64,000 bases of DNA from Brachypodius melanocephalos. Lineage: Eukaryota; Chordata; Aves; Passeriformes; Pycnonotidae. Made by a program: the position numbers and the translations under genes. The notes below the pieces were generated by a model. It was not told where the DNA came from, made no database searches, and saw only the letters and a program-made list of their open reading frames with translations. The stretch's first letter is position 1; every line of letters starts with the position of its first letter. Of this stretch, positions 22,193-34,200 are shown in pieces. Location: assembly GCA_013398615.1 (NCBI GenBank), contig VZSR01001685.1, forward strand, positions 3,702,615-3,766,614, written 5' to 3'.

Positions 22193-24240
22193 ATATCCAC
22201 CATGGGAATCTGAAGTACATCGTATTCAGCTGAAGCGTATAATATGAAATAACTCTCTTTTTTCTTTTCCTGTCTTTCAGTATAACTATGATATCTCCAC
22301 TGCACGAACAAGTCACACAAGTAGGAATTGTACAGAAAACAGACTTTTTATTACATTAAGACATGCTTTGTGGATTTGTGCAGTGCTATCTTTTTAACGA
22401 TACATAAATATCTGCTCAAAATCAAGTACTTCTTGCTTAAATGGAAAAATCATGCAAATATGCAAACCCAATCTTTTTCTTTCCTTACATGTTTTCAAAA
22501 CAAAACCCACATTCTCTAACAAATAATATGGCTTCTCTTTCCTCACTTTAAGATGGCTACAGTTGTGAAGTTCAGAATCTAGACCTGGTGCAGCCTTCAA
22601 AGAATTTTTTCCTCCCATTTTGCTTAATAATTTCCTGGGAAATTTAGTTCTGTTGGGATTCAGTTATGAAGGACATATTTTAAAAGGCTCCACAGCAAAC
22701 ACTAATTTATCAAGGTGAAAGAAACCTGAAAATGTATTAGAAAACAAGGGTAGTTTCAAGGATGCTGAAATCTCAAATTCAGTACAGCTACAACTAAGTG
22801 CAGGCTCTATTCCTGAGTTGAATTTGGCCATGAAATTTGTGATAAAAATAGAAGGGTCAGAGGAAGCTATAAAGCAACAACATGAGATCATTCAAAGCTT
22901 ATGCAGCCCTTTAGAAGTCCTAGTCTGAATTGTCTAACCACCTGAAATCAGTACCATCTGGGACATTTTTTTAATACTCAGAGGTAATGAAATGTCAGGT
23001 GCAGGCTTAGAAAAGAGATGCCAAGTTAAGATGCAGGAAGTTACTAAGGGAGTGTTGAAGAGTTGAATAAATCCACTATGTATTGCTGAAATATTATTAC
23101 TCGGTTTTTAAGGTTAATATTCTCCTTTCCAGATAAGCTGCACAATAATGAGTTGAACTTAAGCCTAAGGTAAAAGTCAGTCATTGAATAATATTGCTTT
23201 TCTTACAGTGGAAATTCAGTATGAAATGTTTATTAATCACTCCATTAGGCCAGAGCAGACAGGTACAAATCAACAGAATGTATACACCACTGCCTTCTGT
23301 TTGCCAATTAACAGTTCAATTGTGAGTGATCTATTAGTAGAGAGAAAAGTAATTTCTAAAAACTGCTTAAAACAATGTATCTAGACCAAGCTTTGGGAGG
23401 CAGGCATTAATCAGAAGTATGAAGAGAGTGATTTGTTTAAAACACTGCAGAACCAGCTTTCCCAAAAATAAACTGGCTTTGGCTGTGCAGACAGGCAAAG
23501 CAGTTCTGACTGCCCTGGCCCTCAAAGCCACTTTGTCTTCTGTTAATGGTGTTGGTGATTAAATTAATCTGAAGTTCAAGTTAAGAATTTTTATATCTGA
23601 ATAATTCAGAGTACAAAATACAAAAATACCAAAATACTAGAGCAGTTGGATGAGTTGCTTGCCTTCCTTGGTTTGATAGAGCCAGACTGCACTGTCAGAT
23701 GCATGGAGCAGCCTTTAAAAGCTTCAGAGTTCAACTTATAAACCCCTCTAACCATGTATTCAGTTGTGTCAAGAACAATTGATTGGTGAATCTGATTGAA
23801 AAGTGGGCTTTTATCTTCAACTAACTGACTGTAGCCCCTCCCTTTGAAAGGTTTCCTCTGCAAGTCTGATTTAACTTTTTTTTTTTTTACTTTTTTCCCC
23901 AATAAAAGGTTATGTATTAAGTATTAATTAGAAGCCTTAAATTCAGTTTAAAACAAATGTTCTTATATCATACCTTTTTTTGTTATTTTTTTTCATCATT
24001 CATTTTTCATCATCCCCTGCCTCTTAACTGATGTTTGCCTTCTTGGTATAGTTAATCAAACAGAGGAAAGGAAAGGGAAAAAAAAAAAAAGAGGTTCCAA
24101 GAGTTTAACATAAATTCCTGGACTTCCCTAATCCTTCATCCAAGTATAGGCTTCTTGATAAAAGAAGGTATAAAGAGCTATGAGAGGTTATTTTGTACCT
24201 TATGGGTATTCCATTAAATTAATAACTCAGTGGACAATTC
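22181..24240. other. AT-rich DNA between two LINE fragments
   Basis: No reverse-transcriptase motif is seen on the minus strand here, although this is about where it would lie if 21698-22180 and 24241-24483 had once been one element. Frames are short. A candidate exon at 22281-22320 is listed separately. Confidence 0.5.
22281..22320 (+). other. Candidate 40-base exon
   Basis: The pyrimidine tract at about 22255-22279 (CTTTTTTCTTTTCCTGTCTTTCAG at its core) ends in CAG at 22280. Forty bases later CAA|GTAGGA gives a moderate 5' splice site. Two frames are open. The length is not a multiple of three. No homologous protein is recognised. It could be an exon of a non-coding RNA, a coding exon or chance. 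Confidence 0.2.
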
Positions 24241-24483
24241 CTAACAGCACCCTTCCTGATATCTGGAGACTGCTCTCCTCATGTCCAGGTGTGATGTTTT
24301 GCTGGCACGTCTCCTCCTATCAACAGAGGAGGTTCTGGTTGCTCTGCCCAAGTAATGTGGTTGCTCTCCACTCATGAGATCCTCTCTGTTAACAAGCAAC
24401 AAACCAAAGAGGGCATCTTCCCCAGTTGGCTCCCTTAGCACTTCTTTTGCATTGGCTTTGCTCAATTCCTTGCCATCTTGCAA
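24241..24483 (-). pseudogene. Degraded LINE (CR1-type) endonuclease fragment
   Basis: The minus-strand translation contains KEVLREPTGEDALFGLLLVN followed by REDLMSG, and further on DRRRRASKTSHLDMRRA. In that order and spacing they match the C-terminal half of the apurinic-type endonuclease domain that begins CR1-clade ORF2 proteins, which nicks target DNA to prime insertion. The block between them, where the family has its conserved serine-aspartate-histidine motif, is replaced by unrelated residues, so the enzyme is dead. A TGA interrupts the frame about 8 codons upstream of the LQDGKEL start. The first codon is TTG and has no meaning as a start. The family match is by recognition, not a search. 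Confidence 0.7.
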
Positions 24484-27400
24484 AGTGTTTGCTGAATTAT
24501 TTGTTCAAGATTCTTCTGAGGAATTGAAATACCTTGAGTTGTTGCCAATTCTGACTTTTTTTTGGTCTTAATTCTCTGACCTCTTTAAAGAAAGATGTGA
24601 TGTTTGCATTCCAGCATTACACGAGTTTTCAAAAATAATCAGAAATGTTTCTGAATTTTCTTCAATTGAACAGCTGGGCTTAGAAAAATAAAATTCTGAA
24701 ACATTGGAGACATTAAAAAAAATCAGGAACTGGACATGACAATTAATGTAAAGAGTTAATGAACGACCCTCCTAAATCAGGACAGTCTGGCAGGTGTAAA
24801 ATTCTAATTAAGAATTGCAATTTTAAATTTCAACTGTTATAAATTTCAAGTATTAACTAAAGTGCTTTATAAAGTAATTTAAAATGCCAATAGAAAGAAC
24901 ATTTCATTCTCCCTTAGGCATTTTCCACGGTGCAAGGGCGTATACGTGAAAACCAAACATGGAAAACAACAGCTTTGTTTTTACCAAGTTTCAGAACATA
25001 TGTATGTAAATTCATTTTTAATAAATACATTATGCATTTTAACTCTTTATAGTTCATAACCAATAGATTCTGTTCATCAGCAGAAGATGATTGAAAAAAT
25101 GAAATCTTTATCCTTAATGTGGAAATATTTCTACATCATTTTATTTCTTAGATAATTATATTACTCATCTTTCTGAACCTAATAAATAAATCTGAGAAGC
25201 GAATATATTCAAACTTCACTCAACAGTTGGAGCAGATTTCAGTGCATTTGCTTGTTTATTGACCACCAGGTAATATGAGTGCAGCTAATGGTCCTTCAAA
25301 ACTATTTTGTGCTTAGTGATTAGCCATTTTTGCTAACACAACAGGAAAGACTTTCAAGGTGGCTGGATTTTCAAGGTTTAGATTATTGCTGCTGTTGAAT
25401 ACTGGACTCCTTTTATGCATCTCAAGCCGGACATGCAAGAATTGACTTGACAATTTCCTTTTATGCTATCTGATTTTAAACCGAAAGAGGACAATTGTGA
25501 ATGCAAATGCCAGCCAATGGGGTGCCGACCTCATGAGGTTGGTATGATTGGTAACTAACACAATTTCTCCCATCTGCATCAGCTTTGTGTACCACACAGC
25601 TGAAATAGGTTCATCTTCCTGGAAAGCAATTTAAAAGTTTTCTCCGTAAGGTAATCATATTACCATATTTATTTGCTGCTGTATTTTCCCTGCCTCATTT
25701 GCCCTACTCACATCTATTGCAGCTGGTGAATGCTGGGGGAAAAAAAGGTGTGAAAAAGGGGAACAAAAGAGGACGAAGCAGGAAAACAGCTATGACATTT
25801 TTGTTTTCTTTCATCAAACCTTTTATATTGGGAGTCAAGATATATTTTGCTGAATGAATTTTGGTGTGCTTTGATGCATCCATAATCCCAGCACACTTAT
25901 CTGACTAGGTATTATGGACTGGAAAACTGATTATTTTCTGCTTAGCCAAGTGAACCACGAGAAGAAGAATAATTCTACAACCTTAAAGGCAATGGTCTGA
26001 AGGAAAACAAACAGCAGAAAGTAATCACGGAAGGGGCAAAAGGAGATCAGACATTCTGCTTAAGGAGGAAGCAGCCTTCATTTAAATATCTATTAATTGG
26101 TAATGAATGCCTAATAACATTAAATAAGCATCTAACAGAATATTAATCACATACTTAAGAGCTAATTGCAGTATATTAACAATTAATGGCCCTTTAAGAA
26201 ACTAGATATACTATGGGACGCAGCAAGTGTTAATTGAAAGCTATTTCAAGAACTTTATTTTGCTTTTCTTAATTGGACAATGACACAATGTATGGTTACT
26301 GAGCCCTTCTGTCCTTATGCTTTGAAGTTTGCCATTGCTTCTATGCAGCAGAGTGCAGCAGAAGAATTCAACCAGTTGTGCTCCAGGAAAAAAAAATCAA
26401 GTGTTTTTCCTATATATGACCTGCCATAATCCTTACTGACAGCACATGTGCTTCTTGTCCAGTAACTTTAGTTGACTCTGCAGGTTTAATGGTGGTTTAA
26501 GAGTTGCTCTGTGTTTAAACCTGTCTCTTAGCAATTATTCACCAGAGCTACATCATTCCCCAAGAAGTTGCTGAAACTGGAATGCACTTGCAATAACCTG
26601 CAAGCCTCACTCTTGGTCAGAAACACTAAAGAAAAGGACAGAAAATTTTTAGAAAATATGGAAAGGAAAAAACAGTAAAATGGTGTTTAAATCAAAGCAA
26701 TGAAAAGAATGGAAAATAAAGCGTAGAAGAAACAAAATGGGGATTTAATAAAAATAAAATACATCAAGCAATTCTTCAGTTTTCTCTAAGTTAATGAGAC
26801 CCAAGTCGGAAATTTTCTCCTGTCAAGGCATAGAATTTGGTGTGGAATTTTTGGAAGTCTCTTTCCTCTCAGACCATGATGTCACATACAAAAACAGTTC
26901 TCAATGTGACACCCATCCAGGGGGTGGTGTCACATCCAGGCTGACAGACTGGTGTTGCCATCAAAGGAAGTTGCCTCATTTTTCCCCTTGGACTCTCTTT
27001 CTCATCCTCTCACTGTGCATTTCTGTGCAGCAGCTAAATTGTTCATGTAATTAGGGTACTGAACAGCTTGGACACCTGATCCGGATCAAATAGTGCAAGA
27101 GGAAAATTAGTTCTAACTCAGGTCATTTCCCCAACGAAACAAAAAAATCCCAGAGGTTCTTCATCTAATGTGGCATGACTAGATTTTTCTAGTGACAGAC
27201 TGAAGCCCAGGCTTCAGGTTAGACATCCTGTGTTTCCCATGTATTGCAAAAAAATAGTTGGTATAACACCAGCAGTCTGGGGCAGGGCAGGGCACTGCCT
27301 CACCCAGCATGACCTGGCCTGCCTTACCTCTCACCAGATGTGCAGGAGCAGGCATTCCAAACACCCCAAAAATGGCTAGAGACACTAAACCTACCCAGTG

Positions 27401-27929
27401 TCTGACACTGCAGGTACTTAGGATCTCATCCATGTGAGGAATTTTTGCTTCTCTGTTTTATTCTGATGACTGTCACATTTTTACTTCAGTAAAGAAGATA
27501 AACTTCTGGCTGAAAAACCCTGCCAATGACATCTACCTGCAGCACAGTGGCTCCATAAAGCCAGTAGTGGTAAATCTATACAACAACAAAAAAAAAAAAA
27601 GTCAGGGTCGAGCAGAGTAGCAAATTCATCTGTCATAAATGTCGTTCAGATCAATGTCAATTTTATTCTGCCAAGACTGCATGTGACCCCAAACAGTCTG
27701 CCCCACTGCTGAACTGAAGCTGTTCTTTGTACTGTTTCTAAAAACTTTTCAATAGAACTGCTTAATTTTTTTTTACAAAGTCTGCTTTTTGCTATGTTCT
27801 AGTTTTCATGCAGGCCAAAGCTTTTGCTGCTTACAATACAATAGGAACTCATGACAAGTGGCTTGTTTTGGAGACTCCAGCAACTGCGGTATCCAGTGTA
27901 AACTTGTGTTTAACCTCTTGTGATTTAGG
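24484..27929. other. Unique non-coding DNA with conserved-element-like parts
   Basis: No gene or named repeat is recognised. The parts at about 25380-25700 and 26090-26400 are complex and rich in homeodomain and SOX-type cores; they are discussed as findings. A frame at 27179-27433 (minus, 84 codons) lies in a locally GC-richer patch and carries no known domain. Confidence 0.5.
26090..26400. promoter_or_regulatory. Candidate enhancer-like element with paired SOX-type sites
   Basis: Two ACAATG cores lie 2 bases apart (26277-26282 and 26285-26290), next to TTAATTGG. Further ATTA/TAAT cores cluster at 26093-26190 (CTATTAATTGG, AATATTAATCACA, AACAATTAATGG). Dense homeodomain and SOX cores in complex sequence are typical of developmental enhancers, but AT-rich DNA gives such cores by chance. 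Confidence 0.25.
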
Positions 27930-28270
27930 ATTGGTATTCTCCAAGTTAGTGCTCCCACTAAAAAGATCTCATGCCACTCCTCTCCCTTCTCCCATGGGTG
28001 TCACAGAAGGAAAAGATCACAGGGTGAGAGAAGAAAAATTTACTGGAAACAGCAATGGGATAAGAAAATTAAAAGAAATAATAGCAATAACAAAAGATAC
28101 AAAACAAAGAAATTATTTACACAGAATCATCCCAACAAAAAAAAAAAAAATACTGGACTGCTCCACCCACCAAGTTACTAAACTATAAGGAATGCCCTTT
28201 GCCTGAGAAGAAGGAGAGTTCCTTTTCACATCAAATAACTGCAGAGTCTTGGCCATGCCCTTTCCCAGAT
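27930..28270. mobile_element. Probable LTR fragment, family not named
   Basis: The sequence runs from a pyrimidine-rich CTCCTCTCCCTTCTCCC, through GAAAAATTTACTGGAAACAG and an A-rich stretch, to GGAATGCCCTTTGCCTGAGA and a TTGGCCATGCCC block. This order is reminiscent of LTRs I associate with bird endogenous retroviruses. Ends and target duplication are not found, so limits and strand are uncertain. It accounts for much of the 126-codon frame at 27808-28188, which should not be taken as a gene. Confidence 0.35.
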
Positions 28271-31200
28271 ATCGCAAAAAAAATTACAGATCTCTGAGCT
28301 CTGTATCTCCAACACTGGTGTTGCTTCTTGAAATGAAAACAGGTTTAAGGACAGAATGGGCCCCTAAATTCACTGACTTTCAGGGTGTGATGTTAATGAC
28401 TATTTATTCTGACAGTCTAATTTAAAAAAATTAAAAAGCCATTTTTAAACACAGAAATACATAAGCATCAAATTCACCTTATGCTCCAGATCAAGATTTC
28501 TGCATTACAAAAAATCCCAGCACTGCCCTTTGATATTCAGAGATGATTAGTCCTGCTGTGGACAGCTGCACCTCACAAATCTACTCAACATTTAACACTG
28601 GCACAGGCTGCATATAGTGAGTGAGGAGCTTCACAACCCACTGCCAGCCAAGCTTTAGCCAGTGCAGATCCAGCAGCAGCCCCAAGGAGAGAGCAGATGG
28701 ACAGTGAGGGCTCTGAGCCTTCATTAGCATTGCTTAAGCCCAAAGACAGCTTTAGACAACTGTGCCTGACTTGCCCAACCCTTTTCCATATGAAATCTTC
28801 TCACGTCCCTCATGTTTGCTGCCTGGACAAGGGTCTCTTGTCTCATGAGGACTATCTGATTTTCTTTTGTTCCCATCTAATTTATGACCTTTCTTTATTC
28901 AGTCAAGTCTACTTATTTTCCTCATCTGTACCTTCTAGAGGACAGGGAGGAGGACAGATTCCAATAGGGAGGAGAGCCATCGCTTAGAGTTCCTGAAACC
29001 AGGGTTTTCCAGAAAAGTCAATTCAATTCCATGAGTTGAAATAATAGAACTACGGGGATATCCTATATTCTCTGTGAGTTTTGAGGAAACGCACCATATT
29101 CAAATCCTTCAGGCAGTAAAATCAGAAAAGCCTTTTCTGACAAAAATCTGGAAATGTAAAACTGTAGTTTTAGAAGCATTTATGTGTGTTTGAATGTGGA
29201 AAGCACAGTCAAAGGGACTGCAGAAGACATGTTTGATGCATTGGCATTATCCTGTAAAATATGAATAAAGGCCATTTTTCTGAGTTTGGTTTTTGACATC
29301 TAGAGTAGAGGTGAACTACTCCGGCTTTGGATTTTCCCAGAAAATGCAATGCGAAGTTTTCTTCACCTATATATGTAAAACACTCTGAACCATGGATTAT
29401 GATTCAGTCATGAGCAGAAAACAATGACTTCCAATGGTTTTCTGATACTCCTCAGTAGTGAACCACCCCAGTCACCTCATAGTCTGATCTCACAATGCCT
29501 CTGGAATACCAGGAGACCTCTGCTATCTGAAGAATGAACACATAATAGTCAATGTTAGGTGATCATGCTTTAACATTATCGGTTTTCTATTCCTCTTGTC
29601 TCCTTTACATTTTGCACCAATATATCACAGGATCATGTATTTAAAAAGTCTCCAAGGACATCGTATTCTCCAAGGAAACTGCAGCACTTTTAAAGCTTTT
29701 GCCTACAAATTTAAATATACTATGTTCAGATAATAATAAAGGAAATGTCTCTTCTGACAGGATTTCTGTTGCTGTTATTAAGTGTTGCAGAGGGAATTTT
29801 AGGTTAAAGGGATGTTGTTCTAAGTGTCCTTGAAAATAAACCCTAAATTTGTACAACCCTCAGTAAAAACAATTAGGATTATCAAGCTTAGTGTTATCAC
29901 AAACAAATCAGGAGGATTAATGCTGATTTATCATTAGCATCTTTCATTTAAAAAGTAAAATAAAAAAACCCAAGAAGTGCCTTCAGAAGACATAATGTCA
30001 TTTTAGGGTCAAACTCTGATAGGACAGAGAACATGGGTTTTGAACTCTGAGACACCATTTATACAAAAAGAGATTGATTTTATATATACATATATAAATA
30101 TATAAATAACATTTTATGTATGAATTTTATGATTTTGACTGACCACTGTTTACTTATCTACTCAGCACTGACTGTATCCTTGACCTTGCACAACATGCAG
30201 ATATCAAAACAATCCATTCCCTACAGGCTTTACAATTTGGAAGACAAACATGAGTCATAAGACACACAAGGAAACCCAGAGGATATGTTCCCTGTAAATT
30301 ATTTCTTTTTCTTTGTATTGTTTATTTTGCTTTTTATTCTGTTCCCCACAAAGAGATAGGAAATACCAAAAGTGTCTAGAGTCCTCTGATAGTAGGAGAC
30401 AAGAACTATTAGATATGCTTTGTTTTGAATACAGAGGGTGAGGTTCCTCAGTGGTCCTGCACCATGTTTTCAGAAGAAAGATAAAAGTTAATAATGACGC
30501 CTGTGTTATTTGTAAGATGAACATTTTCTACAATTTCAGCAGCAATATCAATTTTATTTGCTGGGAAAAAATATTTTGCCAAACTCTTAACATTATACTG
30601 ACAGTTACAGGCCAACTGATACATCCTATCATGTGAGAATTCTATCTGCCACAGAGAGAGAGAAAGCATAGACCAAAACTTGATGCTGAGAAATTGCCAT
30701 ATAATCTTCAGCAATGATTGTGAATAATTTTGCTTGCTTCAGTCATTTCTTGCACGAGATATTACATAAATTAGCTTTCACATTTTTTTGTTGCTGACAA
30801 TTGCCAAGGATTCCATTGTCCATTGATTTCTCTAATCTTTTTTTTTTTTTACAATGAGTAACATTTCAATTGTCAAATTGTGTGCTCCCAAACTACAGTT
30901 TGCAAATGCAAAGGAAGTAGCCAATATACTGGCAAAATACCTGACTGTGCACACTCTGTACATAAATATAGATTTGTCTGTACATTTTAACTAACTTCAT
31001 TATCCAATTCTGTTTAGCGCTAACTGGATAATCACAAAAATTACATTGAAATCAAAGGGATGACTATAATTAACTGAGGTGGGATGACGTGTATTTTATC
31101 TGATAATTTTAATTTTGAATACTATGTCTATATCTGGTTTCAGCTCCTAAGACTTAACACATCTGTCTTTTTGTCCATGAGAGTATTCTCTCTGTTTTCT

Positions 31201-34200
31201 CTAGACAAGATGATTTCTTCCCCCCCACCCCCACCCCTGCTCTCCAGCTATTTCTCTAATCTCTTCTTAGAAATTCCATTTAGTAAATGTAACTTCTAAG
31301 GAGAAAGTTAAGTGAAAACCGATGTTAAAGTAGATCTTTGACTGTAAGATTTTTGTTAAAATGAGGATTTTTCCTAGAGACTGAAGATAAACTATAAATT
31401 AGTGGCCATGTAAATTATACTCATATATGCTAGAAAAAGCATTTGTCTTTCCTCTAGAAACAATTCTACAGTCAATCAGCATTATCAACCAGGTGCTAGG
31501 CAAAGAAATCCACATAAAAGCATGCAGATTTCCCAGACAATTCTTCTTCTTCCCCTTTTTCATTACTCTGAGTGGAAAGTAGAAATCTGGTGCAAACATT
31601 ATGTCTGCATATCTGCAAATGTTGCTTTACAGCAATGGAATCTTATCTCCCTTCAGAACTTCTAGGCGTTATCCAACCTAGGTGTTTCCAGTCTACAGCA
31701 AGGTGCTCTAAATAAAACTTTCTCCCTTAATTCACCACACAGACTCTGCAGACTTCATCAGAAAATTATGTTACTGAGTCTCAAAGCCAATTTTAAAAAA
31801 TTTTACAGATGTGCATACATGCAAATTTGTGTGCCTGGGACAAATGAAATATCCATTTAAACAGAAGAGGGAAGAAGAGCAGTCATTATGTAAATAGTGC
31901 CTTATCTTCAAAATAAGCTTGTCATTGACATAAAATTTAAGTAAAAAAGATTTAGGGACAAGCCTGTGACTGATGCCACTCATTTCTCATGGAACTTTGA
32001 TGAAAGCTTCCCTGAGGCAAAAAGTTGACTGTCTTTTCCTGCTTTGGATATAAGCGAGAAAAGAAAAAGTACACATATGCAGAGACATATTCATGAAATT
32101 TATTTAATTGTAGTAACCTACTAAAAGAAATTGGGTCTGAAGATTCAAAAGATTCAACGTTTCCTGTGATCAGCTAAATTTAATAGGAGTGACCAGATGC
32201 TTAATGATAAATGAAGGTCTCCTCATTGGACTTGAAGGGCAAGTGATATTTTATCCAAATACATGTGCTTATTCTTTCTGAAAAATAGGAAGGGCTGAGA
32301 GGAACTAAACATATTTTCTGGTAAACTTGATTGGAGCCTGTGGCATTTCAAGGGTGATACAGAAAAGGAAAATATAAACGGATAACAGGATGGAAGTCAT
32401 TGAAAAGCATCAGTTCACCTAACTCAGAACAAATTGTGTACACTCTGCTCACTTACATTTGTGACTTCTGTCTTTATTTTCCTAGCATTTAACTTGGAAT
32501 ACCAAAAAGAGCCCAAAAATGCAGAAGATTTGGCTCTGCTATCTGTTGCCATTTTTCCACCAATTCTTGAGATTTATTAAAAGCTCTCTGAGGACAGTTC
32601 TTTGGCAACAATATTGGCAAGAAAAACACCAGAAAAATCAAGACCTGATTTGATCAGTTTTAATGCAATTTTTTAAAAAAGAAAAAATATATATGATTGG
32701 ATAATTTTGGGCCATTTTGAATCTGAAGAAAGACAGATATGAAGTTAGAGTCTCTTCTCTTACCAGAGACATTCTATAAGCAACAAGCTCAGGCATAGAT
32801 GTATGACCCACTAGCATTATATGGTAGCTATCCAAATGTAAAGCTCACCCCACGGCAGGCATGAGGTAATTCCTACTGTCACTGAAATGCAGCCAAAACA
32901 AAGGCATGGCACTTAATAAAAGTCCACAAATTAGGATATAATTAATACTAACTTGACTTGAACATGAATATAAGCATACTAATACAATGTAACTAAAAAC
33001 TGTCTATAACTGTTTTGTAACACTGTGAATATTCTATAAATTCATACCTGAGCAATGTGAGCACCAAGGGAGAAAATAAAGGTTAGAACAGTTAAGGTAG
33101 GAAAGGTTCAAGGAACAAGAAGTTGCCACAGTAACAGGCAAGCGATGGCACGACAAATAGGCAGGCATCCTGCTGAACACACGAGAGAGGTGGCTGGGAA
33201 GACAGGTGAAAAGGAGATAAGCATCATCAAAGCCATAGGTAGATGCATAAGAACATCAGGTCTAAGTGAGGAAAAAAAATTAATAAACAAGGACTACCAA
33301 GGCTATCAGTTCTAACTACATGGTATCAGATCTCCATATTTACATATAATTTAGTACATAAAAGTGTTAAGATCAACAGTACTTTAAATATACTGGTAAA
33401 GATTACAAATATGCAAGAACCAACCAATTGCAGATGGTGTGCAAATGACTGAACTAGTAAAGTTTAAAACTTTAAGCTGTCCTGCCTAGTCTGTGTTCTA
33501 AAACCTCCCCCACAGTGATGTCTGAGTTCCTGTATGCATCTAGATCTACATCTACACCTACATCTACATCACATAAATATACATATACATGATGTACATT
33601 TACATGTATATCATACACTCAACGACAGCAGAGAGATAAGCTGGCTTCCACTCAAGTGCTTTCTTGGGAGTATGCAAACTGTTTCTCCTTGCCCACCATG
33701 TGCAAATTTTGCAGGGGAACACTGTGTTTATTGTACATACTAGAGAAAGTGTGAAGGAACACTTCATATGAGTGAGGACTAGGGAATTCTTGCAGTGTGG
33801 TGGGTGACATGTCTCTTAGAGCATTAAAATTCATGAAAAAACAGCCTGAAAAAAATCTCTACTGTTTATGCTAAAACAATGTAATCCTACATATAAAATT
33901 ACAATCCTGTCTATTTCTTCCCCGGCCTTAAAATTTCTGATCTTTCCTTCACTCCATAGGAGAGACCTAGTCAGAATTTTGCCCAATCTTTACAGAAATT
34001 AGTCATTAAAATGCAGAAAGCATGGCTGGGAACTTGCCAACTTCCCACTTCAGTAGGAAAAAACAGACTTAGCCTTGAGTAGATAAATAGATGGAGACTG
34101 TATTTCCCTTTATGGCTGGAAAAGACAGGTGAATTCTTATTTATACAGCCTTTGAGTTTTTTTTTATTATATAGTCTATGATTTGGATTATGGTGACGGC

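Noticed and set aside
32840..33300. Less AT-driven stretch suspected to be an LTR
   Set aside because: No TG...CA ends, target duplication or recognisable family block found; left as unknown.
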